Shown: positions 12,581 to 27,857 of the stretch, one piece after another | How the letters are laid out: each line of letters begins with the position of its first letter | Position numbering within the stretch: position 1 is the stretch's first letter | Assembly (NCBI GenBank): GCA_963924555.1 | Contig: OZ004582.1 | Span: 9,619,887-9,683,886, forward strand | Direction of reading: 5' to 3' | Origin: Crambe crambe | Taxonomy: Eukaryota; Porifera; Demospongiae; Poecilosclerida; Crambeidae | Length of the DNA: 64,000 bases | Notes under the pieces: generated by a model | Told to the model about the DNA's origin: nothing | Databases searched by the model: none | Seen by the model: the letters and a program-made list of their open reading frames with translations, nothing else | Program-made: the position numbers and the translations under genes

Positions 12581-14080
12581 GAAGATAAAGAGTGGCAAGA
12601 AAGCAGTGATGGAGGTGGTGAAAATGAAGTGAGGACTGGAGCAGCAGTGAAGATACAGGCCATATGGAGGGGAATGACTGGAAGGAGGTTAGTCAAGACT
12701 ATGAAGAGAGAACTACTTGAGGACCAACAAAGGAAAGATGCAGCTGCTACTATTTTACAAGTATGCCTACTGAATATTACAGAGATTAGTCGTCTTTGAG
12801 GTACTGGTATACTGCATAGGCATACTTCAGGGGCTACAGGCTGCGGAAACACTTAAAGCATTTGTTGGAAGACAAGATGGCAGAACCTGCAGTGCCTCCT
12901 CAGGAAGAGTTTGATTATGAAGAAGAAATAGTTTTGGATTTCCTGGATGAGGTACAATCAGAATTAATTGACCTGCACTCCTGCACTGTCATACATACTT
13001 TCATTATAGAAAGTGTTTGAGCCTGACTTAGTTCCCTTCAGCCACTGTGAGGAGCAAGTGATGCAGAAAGGAGGTAGTGAGGCATTGATGCCTGCTTTCA
13101 CTCTGCCTGGTGGTGTGGATATGGAAATATCTTATGAGGAATGGATGGAAGCACAACAAGTCCAGGCAAACCCTCACACTGTCATGCCTATTCACACAAC
13201 CAATACAAGACCCAAGGAAGGAAGTTCTAATGCAAAACCTAAGAAAGAAATTTCCACAGACAGTCCATCAGATGAAGAACGTCATGTACTTGCTTGGGGG
13301 AATAGCAGTCCATCTCTTTCTTCTCTTCATCAGCTGCAGGAGGAGCAAGAGAAAGGGTCACAGGTATTTGCAAAAAAGAAGCACTTGGAAAGTATGACTG
13401 TTAAGAAGAAAGACACCATTAGCAAGGACTGGTGAGTGAATATCTGTTGTATGTATGTATGTATGCATGTGTGGAGTCACTGGCAGTGAGTGGTTTGCAT
13501 TCTGGGCTTGACCATGAGTTTGAGTCCCACCAGTGACATAATTATGATGTTTATCCATCTTTTTCACTAACATTAATTTTTCTATGCATATCTGTATGTA
13601 TGTATGCATGCATGTATGTATGTAGGGGGTTCACTAGTGATACTACAGCAGAACTGATGTGGAAAAGAGCAGAGCGACAACGTCAATTCCAGGGTAAGGC
13701 AGCTCATAGAAGAAAGATGGCAGATCCATCAGCCCGGTTGGCTCGCTTCAAGAAGCACACTGCACACCATATTCCACATAAAACATCTCTCCAGCAAAGA
13801 GAGTGTTTGGCAACATGTGAAGACTCTATGATATCCTCACCACACCCTGAAAGTCCTATCAAGCATACATTATATCAGTATGTCATCAACTCCTAACCCT
13901 TCCCATCCTGTCAGCTCTTTACATACATACAGGTGGGTTCACAACCAGAAAATAGTACACCCCCAGTCCAACACAAGTGCTGGATCACATGACACAGTGC
14001 TTCCCCATATGGAACCACACATACTGGCTGGACATCCACCAAGGCTCGTCACAGCTGTAAGCAGTTCAACACCAGACTAG
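8452..14080 (+). CDS. LRRIQ1: LRRIQ1-like: leucine-rich repeats and IQ motifs
   Basis: Starts MAEEEEEEWVEAEIKREL, like human LRRIQ1. A Ser-rich acidic stretch is followed by five IQ-type calmodulin/light-chain motifs between about 9560 and 10050 (for example TIQAGVRGWLCRR, FIQACSRGFLVRQ, KIQACARRYLTRKK), a Pro/Ser-rich linker to 10.6 kb, and LRRs from 11.0 to 12.1 kb (LCFLDLSENHLASLQGL, LRELRLEENNISDLSPI). A polyglutamine tract comes next, then two more IQ motifs near 12.64 and 12.75-12.84 kb, and the conserved tail: acidic EEIVLDFLDE, the GFTSDTTAELMWKRA block, DPSARLARFKKH, and YRWVHNQ before the end. The order matches human LRRIQ1 throughout. Introns are short. The function is not well known; a cilium link for LRRIQ1 is recalled only loosely. 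Confidence 0.9.
12534..12580 (+). repeat. CAA trinucleotide run (polyglutamine) in LRRIQ1
   Basis: An almost uninterrupted CAA run codes for about 15 glutamines (from RQQQ to QQQE) between the LRR block and the late IQ motifs. The pure codon use suggests recent slippage rather than old protein-level selection. Confidence 0.9.
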
Positions 14081-14302
14081 TAATAATTTCATTTTTGTAT
14101 GTCATACATACAGAGTTCAGAGGTCTTGGAAAATGTCTCATCCAGCAATACAAAATCACATTGAGATTTAACCAGCCAGTATTACTGTATAATTTTATTT
14201 TATTTTATAAAATCTTGTGGAAAACTCAACACAATAATTATCATTGTGGTACTAGTCATAATTGACAGAATAGAAATGAGAGTAAAACGAGCTGAAGATG
14301 GC

Positions 14303-17300
14303 TCATGGACCAAAGGGAGAGACGGCACACTGGCGTTGAAGCTCAAAATTTTCAGTGAGGAGTTTCTCAATATGTTCATGTTGCTTTTCCATCACTTGTT
14401 TGTATGAGACTAGCTCCTCCTTGGTCTTTTTACACTCTTCTGTCACCATCAAAAAATCGGTCTGCTTCTTGTCCATTGCTACCTGCATGTTAAGAGAGAG
14501 ATATAGCAACAGTTACCATGACAATGTAGAGTTGTCGTGTACCTGTGTCTGTTTTAGGAGGGCAGAGAGTTTTTCACAATCTCTCTGCACTTGCCTCAAC
14601 TGTTCATTCTCACGTCTCAAGTGAAGCAGCTCACTAGAACTCTTTCTTGCACTGGACTGCAGGAAAGAGAAGGGTGGGGTCACGACCTCAGTGTAGGTAG
14701 GAGGTGGAGAGTGGTTGCATGTGACCGGGAGGAGAGAGGAGTGCAGTTCTTCCAAGAGAGTGGCTACACGTTGTGGGTGTGGCAGATGGACATGCCCATG
14801 CTGTTGAACATGTGATTCAAAAGTGGAGATGAAATCAGTGAAAGATTTTAGTAGTTGGTCATCATCTTCATGAGATGAGGTTGATGACCTGCAGTCAAGA
14901 ATTGACAGCATTAGCAAATACAAAACTGCAATGTTCTACTTAAGGACGCAGTGTTCTACTTTCGATTACTGACCTCTGTGGCACTGTGATACCACCAGCC
15001 TCCATGAAGACATCAGCACCTTGAACTAACTCACGGCCACGATGGATCTCGAGTTGCTCTACAGCCATTGACATACTCTGCACATGGTCTGCACTGTGGG
15101 CGAGGTCTTCCACCAACACTGCACGGGTAGTTGCCACTTTCAGGTGCAGGGGGAGGGGCAAAATAGCTTCATACTCATCATCAAAGAAGTCCTTCATGAT
15201 TGCAATGTTGGGCATGAGAAGAGAAAGGTCCAGCCCTTCCACTTTGGCTATAACAATGATGTCCTGCTCCACAGAGTTGCCGGGGTAGAAGCGAGCTACT
15301 TGCTTCCCTACTTCCATCCTAGCTTTGATAGAGGGGGAAGAGTTGGGGGGTCCTATGTCCGATGGAGGTTTCCTACGGTCAAACAACTCCTTCATACCCT
15401 GATACTCTTGTGTGCCTAGCTCTCTCAGTCCCACAGTGTCAGCACTCAGTCGCACAGATATCTCCCCAGCTTTGATGTTTGGGATGGCAAAAATATGTTT
15501 CACCTCGGCATGTAGCACAAACTGGGGGGCTGCTTTGAGAGGAACAGGACTCTTTTGACGACGAGGAGGCCTTGCCTGGTGGAGGGGGTCAGTGCTTAGG
15601 AGGGAGGAAGATATGGAAGAAGTGGAGGGATAGCGAGGTACAGCTCCACTTGGATAAGACCTCGTCTCCTCTAACAGGCCAGGTGGGGGCCTATTAATTT
15701 CAAGCTGACTCGATTCAACCATCACAAAGTCTTCTCTACTATCATTTTCCTCATCTCCCTCAGCAGTGTTTCTGTGCTCGTGTCCAGTCTTCCTTTCTTC
15801 ATCTGATTGGCTTGAAAAGTCTAGGACTGGTAGTAGGTTGTGAATGGGATGGGAGGGGAGGAGTTCTACTGCACTATGAGTCCTGGAAGGAGGTCCAGAA
15901 TTAGAAACTGGCAGTGGAAAGCGAGTCGTGCTGCTGGGTAAATTACTTGTGCTTGCATATGTTCCTGGAGAGTGTGACCTGTGTACTTTGGGTATGTTAG
16001 CCAGTGAACTGTTGGGAGAAGACGTTTGTGGTGACGGAGCCAGTGGCTGTGGTGGACGTATGGTGGTGTTGGTGCAGTTCATGTCCTCTGGACTGCCATT
16101 CAATGGACTAGATTGCTCTAGAGAAGTGGTTTTAGGAGAGGGGCTAGTAGTGGTCTGATCTGGAGACACGACCCTTTCGTTGTCTATCATTTGTAAAGTT
16201 TTGTTGGTGGAAGTGAGGGTGGGGAGGAGAATGCTAGCCTTCACGCGCCTTAACATCACATAGCCACTTATAGTGATAGGAGACGAGGACGATTCAATGT
16301 CGTCAGCATCCTTGGAGGTGTGGCGATGTGCCTCTAGAGTCTCCTTCAAATTGGGAGCAAAGGTGTCAGGGTCCAGGAACCTCATGAGAGAGTCTTTGAA
16401 AGCAGTGAAGGAATCCTTCAGACGCATCAGAAACAGAAGCTGCAGTCGTTCCAACTCGACACAGATCTCTGAGGGGGCATGTCCGATGATGGTAAACCGA
16501 GGATCTTGATTTGTGGGGGGAGAGGAAAGTGAAGGAATGGAGGTATCGAGGGAGGAGGGGGGAAGGAAGAGCCAGAAATGGAGTGGGAAGTCACTGATGA
16601 AGGTCTTGGTGTTAAGGGTAGCTTGGTGGGTGTAGTTGCTGGCAAATGCCACATGGACACAACTGGTACTAATGTGCCAGCCCTCAATGCCGACCATCTC
16701 AGACAAGGTTTCTTCGGGGGCCAGGGCAGAGGAGCATCTGTCATGAGAGGGTGAGCTACTGGAAAAAGATTCTCCTCTTTTTCGTCCCGTCCTGATCGTC
16801 TGCTGCAGCAACTCTTGCAGACGAGTTGGCAATGCTCTCAGGTCGTCCTGATAGTGAGGAAACTGGGTGGTGTCTTGAGAGGAGAGAATCCAGCAATCTT
16901 TCAAGGCCTGGAGGGCCTTGCTAAAGTTGTCGTCACCCAGCAGGTCATTGAGGGGACAGTTTTTAACCTCGATGGCAGAAGTTTCGATCTGTAGTGCCTT
17001 GGGACGCCCATCATCAGCAGCATCAGGTAGCGGAAGTGTGACCTAATGTTATCAGTAATAACATCATGAATAACAATGGAGGTGTGATCTTGTGGTGCAT
17101 GTGAATATTACACTACCTTAGTAAACAGGATTTTGAACTTGATATCAACCCCAGGAAGCTGGGTGACCTCGGCAGCATCAGATTTAGCTTTTATTTCTTC
17201 CTGTACACAGCAAAAATTTTAATAGACGTTACGAGAACGATTGGAGTGACTCACTAGGAAGGACTTTCCTTCATCCTTGACATCGAGGGCTAATTCTACA

Positions 17301-19622
17301 TTGATGGTTTTGACTACACCATGCACAAACTCCACCAGCCACAGACAACTCTTCTGGTCAATGTTAGCATGAACAGGATTCATGTAGATGTAAATATTAG
17401 GACGAGGCACTGAGAGTGGGTAAATGGTTGACTCTGGAATAAACCTTGACACACTATATCAACTATCAACTCACCAAGAAATTTGTTTCCATGCTTGTCA
17501 GGGTAAAAGTAGAGGGACACACCCACCTGAAAGGCAGGGTTATGGAGGTCATCTGGAATATTGAAGGTTCTCTTATCCGATCTGATAATGGGAAGTGTCT
17601 CGCTAATGGATTTCGATCTTCTATCTTTAATACTACTCCTCAGTGCACCCACAGTGAAGTCAGAACATCGGATGACCACACCCCTCTCTCTTAAGTGTCC
17701 CACACTAACTGAAGGAACATCAACAAACTGTGTCTTTGAAGCTGTAGTCACGAGCTTGTTACTCCAACTACAACAATGAAGCGCTTTATGGCAACATCAA
17801 ACTCGACTACTGATTAGATAATGCTACATATCATGTAGTGCATACATAAGGAAGTGCTAGTTTCAATAGCTACAGACATATGCTCCAGTTCTGCCAACTA
17901 CCCCCACACTCTCATAGTGCAGTATAGCACGGTACCTGGTGTTTTGTTCCAGAATGTCATTGGCCTTGTTCCAGTGAGCACGTCCCACGCATGCCGGTCG
18001 GTCAAGATACACATCTATCATCAATTCAGTCAACTGCACATGATGTCATGTGGTCGATACAGTTTCAATGTATGTGATCATTATCTCTCACCTCAATCAA
18101 CATGGAGCCTTGTACAGAGCCCCTAGGACTTCCTTCCTGCAGGCCAGAACTAGAACTAGACTCAGAGTTGGAGTCAGGGACTGCAGTGTCATCACACAGC
18201 TGGAAGTCCACCTTCCCCGTCTTCAGGTGAAAAGAATTTTGAATGACTTCATGTGAAGGTAGATTAAATTTCCCTTCACGATAATCAGCGATTCTTTCTT
18301 CTACTGCTTTTTCTCGTAGCAAAGTGGTTTTTGATTTCTTCTTCTTTTTCTTTTGCTTCTTTTCTTTTGTGTCTTCCTGTGACTGCGATTTTTGAGTGCT
18401 TCCAGGTGGGGTAGGTTTGCGAGAACTCTTATCACTAGAAAACGACTCAAAACTGTCAATGGACTCTGCATCACTTTCGCCTTGCTCCTCCTCCTCACGA
18501 CGGAGCTGTTGCGTCTGTACAGCAGCATCCATCAGAGACTGGACAAGACGGGACACTGCACGCAACTGAGACTGGGTCAGAATCCAAATTAAGTCTCCTG
18601 GACAGAATATTTCATTGTATCTATCACGTGATTACTGTCTTAGAGAGTACAACCATGGAGGAATCACTCACCTAAGTGTACAGAGACTCTCGTGCACATG
18701 AGTTTGCTATTGGAGACCTTGCGTTTGAAGGCAATGTACATCTTACTAGCACCTACAATAAGCCTGAGTTCATTGTGAGTGTTGGACTGGCTTGCGGCAA
18801 TACTCCAGCCTTCTATCTTGAGGCTAGTAAAGCTACACACTTTATAATTAATCACAGAGTCCTCGTCCTCATTACGCACCCTAAAATTACAAAATAGCGA
18901 TCTGGGTTCTCAGCAACTCAACAGCAGTCTCATCTACGTACACACCTGGATTTGTTGAGAGGAACCACTTTCCATTGCGAGGAGGTGCTCTCAATAAGAA
19001 TTTCTGACATTTGTAGTTGAGCATGAAAATAAGCGTCTTTGAGAAAGACGAGAATGGAGCGGATCTCTATTCGCATTCCATCAATCACTTTCTCTATCAG
19101 CCCATACTTGGAGGGATTGCCCCTACAATAAATCGATGAAAGAACATTGTAACTTACTTTAACAGGAGAGACTCACCCCAGCTTATTGAGGAGTTTAACC
19201 GAGCCAGGTTCAGGGCTACTGGCAGTGACTTTGGTAATTGTGCTTACTTCAATCAGCACTTGACCTACATACTGTGTAAGCAACAGTACATAAATACCAG
19301 TTTGGTTGACGTAGTCAGTACTCACAAAGTTGACAGGGTCAGTGTTGAGGTTAGTAAAGGGCACCTGGGCACGCAAAGTGTCACAAACAACTCGACTGAC
19401 AGCAATCCATGGAGGCAGTTGAAGAGCCTCTGAGATGAATCCCGCATTCAGTTCAAGGTTATTAAGGTGACCCTTACCACTCAGAAAACTCAGAGATATG
19501 TCACTGGGCTTAAGATCCTTAGTGAATCTGCAAATGATAAGTAGGACACTAGGAAATGTAGCTACAAGTTGATCTTACTTGGCTAGTTTCTCTACTATCT
19601 TTTTCTTTATGAAATCCACCAT
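14303..19622 (-). CDS. BLTP3: BLTP3 (UHRF1BP1/UHRF1BP1L)-like bridge lipid transfer protein
   Basis: Multi-exon gene from ATG at 19620-19622 to TGA at 14303-14305. The first exon reads MVDFIKKKIVEKLAK, the chorein start typical of VPS13/ATG2/BLTP proteins (human BLTP3 begins MAGIIKKQILKHL). An exon near 18.56 kb reads LIWILTQSQLRAVSRLVQSL, matching the LLWVLTDSQLKAM block of UHRF1BP1-type proteins. The middle exon (14.94-16.90 kb) is a long Ser/Pro-rich stretch with beta-rich blocks on either side. The last exons (14.3-14.9 kb) form a coiled coil (LRRENEQLRQVQ..., KKTKEELVSYKQVMEKQ), as at the end of the vertebrate proteins. Members form a hydrophobic groove that moves lipids at organelle contacts, with links to endosomal trafficking. 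Orthology is to the UHRF1BP1/UHRF1BP1L pair together. Confidence 0.85.
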
Positions 19623-20138
19623 TGCTGCCCAGTAGCTTCATTCATCAGTCTTGTAACAGGACTAGAATGGTACAGGGTCTCCATTAGGTGGGCCACTCCC
19701 CCCATTCCCACCATGCACGCATGCGCACTAGTTAATACGTCACTGAAGTTTTCAATTTCCGGGCCCGGGCCGGCCCGCCCGGGCGCGCCGGGGGATATCG
19801 GATGGATATGACATCATGCTACGAGTGACGTCATTTTTCTTTTTATTGGCTTCCCTCAAAAGGGGGCGTAAAACTACTTTCTTGGCGTACCTGTGTGCCT
19901 GCTGGCACTGTTTTACTGTTGTACTACGCTACTACGAAGGCAGTCGTGTGTGTGGATCTCTGTAGTTTTGCGATTGGCAGAGTCCAGACCCACGCCATAC
20001 GGACCTTGGAGCCAATCTCTACGTCCCAAGGGTGGGTGATGCCTAACCTGCAGCTGCTTTCTATGCTGTGCTGCTGAGCTAGTTAACAGATTATCTACCA
20101 TCTCTCAAGGTGTGAAGGCAGCACAGTGTACTTAAAGA
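19623..20138. promoter_or_regulatory. Divergent promoter region BLTP3/HIPK with CRE and NRF1-like sites
   Basis: 516 bp between two outward-facing start codons. A perfect palindromic CRE (TGACGTCA) lies at 19826-19833, and an NRF1-like site with one mismatch around 19716-19727 (CATGCGCA core). A CCAAT box in reverse (ATTGG) is near 19847 and a GC box (GGGGGCG) near 19863. A 36-bp pure G/C island lies at 19759-19794 (separate entry). Binding is inferred from motif match only. Confidence 0.5.
19759..19794. other. 36-bp G/C-only block of overlapping palindromes
   Basis: Every base from 19759 to 19794 is G or C, in a locus otherwise near 40-45% GC. Four 8-bp palindromes overlap in it: GCCCGGGC at 19763-19770, GGCCGGCC at 19768-19775, GCCCGGGC again at 19777-19784 and GGCGCGCC at 19782-19789. 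It may be a CpG-dense promoter core, but it also looks like a linker, so an assembly or library artefact must be considered. Confidence 0.7.
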
Positions 20139-23225
<3,087 letters not shown>

Positions 23226-23523
23226 CCTTGACTGCTGCACCGTCCTCAACTTTTCCTATAATTATCTCGACTTTTAAAGTTTATACTGTTGCACTTTCTG
23301 TATGTGTTCAGCACTTGATTTCCAACACAATTCTGCCCAAATTGCACACATCAGTCGATGATTTTATCTATTTTTTTTTGTTCTTTTATGAGTCTTTGTC
23401 TTCTTGTGTGTTTTGGAATCTGAAGCAGTTACTTGCTGGTCATTTCCTCTCTTTAAACTTTTCTTGCTACAATGAATGAAGTGCACCATTAAGATGATGT
23501 GTACCCCTGAGGATGTTAACTAA
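23226..23523. other. Tail-to-tail intergenic region HIPK/NAT10
   Basis: About 300 bp between two converging stop codons. It is T-rich and holds the 3' untranslated sequence of HIPK and probably that of NAT10. No further gene or repeat is seen. Confidence 0.6.
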
Positions 23524-26500
23524 TTACCTTTTGATGCTGACAATGCCAGGTTCTCTCCCCCCACTGATGTCAACCCAGTCCTCCTCTTGACCCGACACTG
23601 TGTACCTACATAATACAACATCATGTATATCCAGAGGAATGACAACAGTGCAAACATGATGTCACTGTCACATTAACTACACAGCACTCACTGTGCAAGA
23701 GCGGGACTGTTCAGAAGTTCTGATCTTTCTTTGGACTGCTTTTTTTCGAATACCTTTGCTTCTTCTGACTACATGCATACATCAGTTGTAAACACCCAGA
23801 CAACTTTGAACACACTTACTAGTTCCTTGTCAATGGATTGTGTGATTGGGCACAGGTCGAGATTACTACTGTTTGTTGAGTTGGCAATCTCACCAGCTGC
23901 TACACTCTCCTCCAGCGATTTAAAGAGTTTCAGAAATTTGTGCATGACACGATTGAAAAGACCAAGAAGTTGGGATGCCCCCAATCCAAGTTCACCCTGC
24001 AGTGATTTACACAAATGATATCCAGGTTCTTAACACGGGCATTGTGTGCACGTGTGTGTGGGAGGGGTTAACCTGTAGGACGTCGATAGTTTTGTGCTGA
24101 AGGCCAAGGCTGAGAAGGATCGTAGCCGGCAGCTCTGTCAGTTTGAAGCCGACTTCACGGGTGAAGCACAGCCTGGAAACTAATTATGCACGATACAGGA
24201 CAACCTTAGTGATGCTGTCCACTTACTGGGTGGAAGGAGGTCAGTTATGAGGTGATAATCAGCCATGTTCCTAGCATAGAGGTCTAGGCGCTTAAGGTCG
24301 TACTTTGATAACACGGTTGTCATAACTTCGTGGGTGACTGCTTCTCCATTACTGCAGTTCAAGGACAAATGGCCTTTGGCATCCACTTGTTGCAATAGCC
24401 CAAGGGCTAGTTTAGGAGGAAATGACCGAAACTGGTAGCCAAGTAGAGATAGATACCGCCTCCTGAAATCTGGTTAGAAACGAATAATCATGATCTGCTA
24501 TAACGACACTGTACACACTGGTACCCTTGGAATAGAGTGGCAGCCAATCATCCTCTGAAGGATGGTCAACAAGTTGTCTCAGCATAATGCAGGAATGCTC
24601 ACCAGTCAAATCATTCTGCACGAATCATGACGTTTCATTCACTACAGCTATGGAATGCACAATACACCTACCGCAGTTTGTCTCAGATAAACAGGGGTGA
24701 ATTTGTTTCTTGACCAAAATCTACAAACGTGAACGATGGATGAATCACCACGGAGTGAGTTGCATCAGTTACCTTAACAGGTCGAGAGTGAGTCCAAAGG
24801 ACACACCAACGTAGTCAAGTGCCTCAGGCTTTCTTTCACTCAGCTGACAAAGGAGAGGCGGGAGCAAGGTTCGCGGAGCAATCACATCATGAAGTAATCC
24901 CATCGATTCATTCTGTCCAGCATCCAGCTTCTGCTGCTCCTGCACGGTTGCATTGGCATCCGGGAGTACAGAAGTCATCTTGTCAGAGTAGTACTCAATC
25001 AAACAGTGGAGGGCACGAGTTCCATACCCCATACGCTGAAACTCTGGATGTGTTGCTATGCGTACTATACGAGCTCCAGACAATCCTGCAAAGTCATGAT
25101 CTGCAAACTTTACAACAGAAGAAGAACTCGAGACCCTCAAATGAAACTATACCAGATCACTGCAACAGACCTGCTGAGATAGAGTCCAAGGTATGAGGTC
25201 ACCAGATGCCCTCTTCCCTCTGGACAGGCTACTCACGACTGAACTCCGACTAATAGCTCCCTCCAAACAAATTTGCAGGACACACAGGATATCAGGTATG
25301 GACGTGGTGTCTGGGGAAATGGGTCCTAGTAATACAAAGACGTGGTGTGCTGGAGCATCTGAGAGGAGCTGGAGGTCATTGGGGGAGTTTTTGTAGTGAG
25401 AAGACACATAGAGGGCCATGAGTTGCTGCAGAAAGACTTCACTGGCCTTATGGTAGCAAAATAAAGTGTCCCTGTTCACATAATATCTAAAAAAAATAAT
25501 AGAAATGACAGAAGGATTACAGAGACACCTACAGATTGCAGTCTGATGGGTTAGGACAGCCACCAAGGACTCTGGGTAAGTCTGCATCCAAACACAACAG
25601 CTGATGGAGCCACTTTTCAACAGAGTCGTCTGCACCATAGCGAATAGGCTCATCCAATGAAATCTCTTTGAGAACACGCCCACTAGCTCCACCTCTTGCA
25701 CTTTGACTACGCAAGTCCTCTAGGAGTTTGAGTGAGAGCGAGCGACCAGTTCCCTCATAACTGTAGCAAGGATACAAAATTTTCTCACTACTAGTGCAAG
25801 TCAATCTCTGCTGCAGACTCACCCATTAATAGTAGAAGCCATGAAGACCAAGTAGGGGCCCAAGAGCTCCTTTACCATCGGGAGAGGAATGGCAGCAGCT
25901 TCATCAATGCACACTAACTCTGCCTGCTCCAATTTGTGAGCATCAGATGGACGAATGTACTGTACATCAACATGCCACTCTATTAATTATTGCACTTGCA
26001 AACCTCCTCCTCCTCATACCTGAATAGTCTGGCGGTGTTGGTGAAATATGTTGATCCTGACCAAAGCACGGTTAAACTCTGGGTTGGTAGACTGTACAAT
26101 TTCGTAATGCTCATGCTCCTTATAATCAACACTGTCAAATCCCTTCAATACGAAATCAAAGAAAGTTCCAAGGTTCTCAGGACTTGGAGAGGTAACAAAG
26201 ATGTTAGAATACCTAGAACGGGAGAAAGTGGTAAGCAGTATTCAAAGACGGTACATTCAAACAACACACACCCGAATGCCACAGCTGCTGCTACTGCTAG
26301 CCCTAGTGCTGCTGATTTGCCACGCCCTCGAGATGCTGTCACGGCTACAGTGGAACGGAGGGTTTGCTCTGATATGGCTTCTACAAATTTGAGGAGCGCC
26401 TTTGCCTGGAGCGTAACAATGTCGTTGCAGTTACTACGACTATACTAATCTAACTCACCTGATCTAAGGTCTTGCAACAGCCGACTAAATGACCAACTGG

Positions 26501-27529
26501 CTGGGTGTCCAAGAGACTGTCTTTGAGAGCTTGCAACTCGCTCATCCCGTTCTCTTTGTTCTCTGCCTACCACAAATTAAATATCACAAAAATATTAATG
26601 AGAAGACGACAATATCCCATCACTACACCGAACTCTGACCTTACGGGGTAGTTTGGATATAGACAGCATATGAGAAGATAAGGGAAGGAGTGTAAGTTGG
26701 TCATCTACTACCATGCATTGTTGACAGTCTGCCAAAGAAAGAAGAAACCTAGACTGCGCACATGTATATGCCATCACAGTAATTGGTATCCAGAATGGAC
26801 TTGCCTCTCATTGAAGCGTGCCGTAACGTGTTTATGGGATTCAGTACGATAGCGAGCATGGACATCCATAGACATTGTGTACAGTTGCTTTAGGGATGTC
26901 ATGGTCCTCAACAAGAGTACAGCTATTCCACCTCCTTCAACTGTCTCCACTGTACGTGCCAACAAGTTGGGGGTCAATGCTTCAAAGTCCTGTTGTCACA
27001 TTATAGGTGGCCAAGCACATGAATTCGTCTCCTACTCTATCCCCTCATCTCACCTGAAGTACACACATGCCGTATGTGTTGCCAAGAATCTTGTGTGTGT
27101 CAGCATAGTAGCAAAAACGTATGTTAGTGGAAGCTATGAAGAGCTCAAAAGGATCGTCTTCACTGACATTAAGCGTCCCACTCTTCATCTTTTTCTGAAG
27201 CTGTCGCATTCGCTTTTTCCTGTGACTGCATGCAACCAACACAAGTTTAACCTATAGTGCACAACATTGTAACATACCTGCTGAATTCCAGTTCCTTCTT
27301 ATAGCACCACAAGACAGAAGGCCGACCTTTCTTCACCACTGCGTTGCACATCATATGGTGGAGGATCACCACCTGATATTTAACTGTTCCTTATTATGCC
27401 TTCTGTGTTCATCAAGCTTACCTGATCGCGGCCACGGTCCCCCACCATCACGAATAAACATCGATGATTTAGGGCTACACTGTTCTCTATCAGAGTACGA
27501 ATTCTACTATCTATCTTCTTCAGAGGCAT
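23524..27529 (-). CDS. NAT10: NAT10/Kre33 RNA cytidine acetyltransferase
   Basis: Start MPLKKIDSRIRTLIENSV (ATG at 27527-27529) matches the human start; stop TAA at 23524-23526. Blocks follow in order: GDRGRDQ, KKRMRQLQKKMKSGTL, DPFELFIASTNIRFCYY, the Walker A region RGRGKSAALGL near 26.33 kb, DEAAAIPLP near 25.9 kb (Walker B), STINGYEGTGRSLSLKLL, YYVNRDTLFCYHKASEVFLQ, the GNAT domain with RIATHPEFQRMGYGTRAL (acetyl-CoA site near 25.05 kb), NDLTGEHSCIMLR, and YDLKRLDLYARNMADYHLI. The enzyme uses ATP and acetyl-CoA to make N4-acetylcytidine in 18S rRNA and tRNA, in the nucleolus. The C-terminal Lys-rich tail of the human protein seems short or absent: the frame stops after GIVSIKR. More than ten introns, mostly short. 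Confidence 0.96.
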
Positions 27530-27857
27530 TGCTACCACGTGTATTCTGGATTCGCTCAGTATTGAAGTTGGGATTCCTCCGTAAATCTCAGGTTACGAAA
27601 TTTGAACACCGGGATTTGAAAGTGCAAGTGACAAGGAGTTGTGTGGCGAGGGTGACCGTCCTTGTAGCTCCTTCCACCTCTCTACTATCTTAGGACTTGT
27701 CCAAAAAGCTTACCTGCACTAGCCGGAGTTCTGCATAAGGCTTTACCTTCCTCTCTAAACGTTTTTGTTTACTCCCCATCTACCATATAGCCACCGAGAG
27801 CTAGCTGGGCTAGCTCGGCAACCTCTGCTCTGCAGCACTGCTGAATAGGTCACCATC
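27530..27857. promoter_or_regulatory. Divergent promoter region NAT10/CECR2
   Basis: 328 bp between outward-facing start codons. A short minus-strand open stretch starting MGSKQKRLERK (ATG at 27777-27779) ends at a good donor (GTAAGC near 27713). It does not splice in frame into NAT10, so I read it as a 5' leader exon with a possible upstream ORF. Repeated AGCTAGCT-type palindromes occur from about 27795 into the first CECR2 intron. Confidence 0.45.

Noticed and set aside
19759..19799. Certain cloning-vector contamination
   Set aside because: The flanks continue naturally into the BLTP3 and HIPK promoters and no vector backbone is visible, so contamination is possible but not supported.
27713..27779. 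MGSKQKRLERK as the NAT10 N-terminus
   Set aside because: It does not join in phase to the next exon, whose own MPLKKIDSRIRTL matches the known NAT10 start. Treated as a 5' leader exon or upstream ORF.
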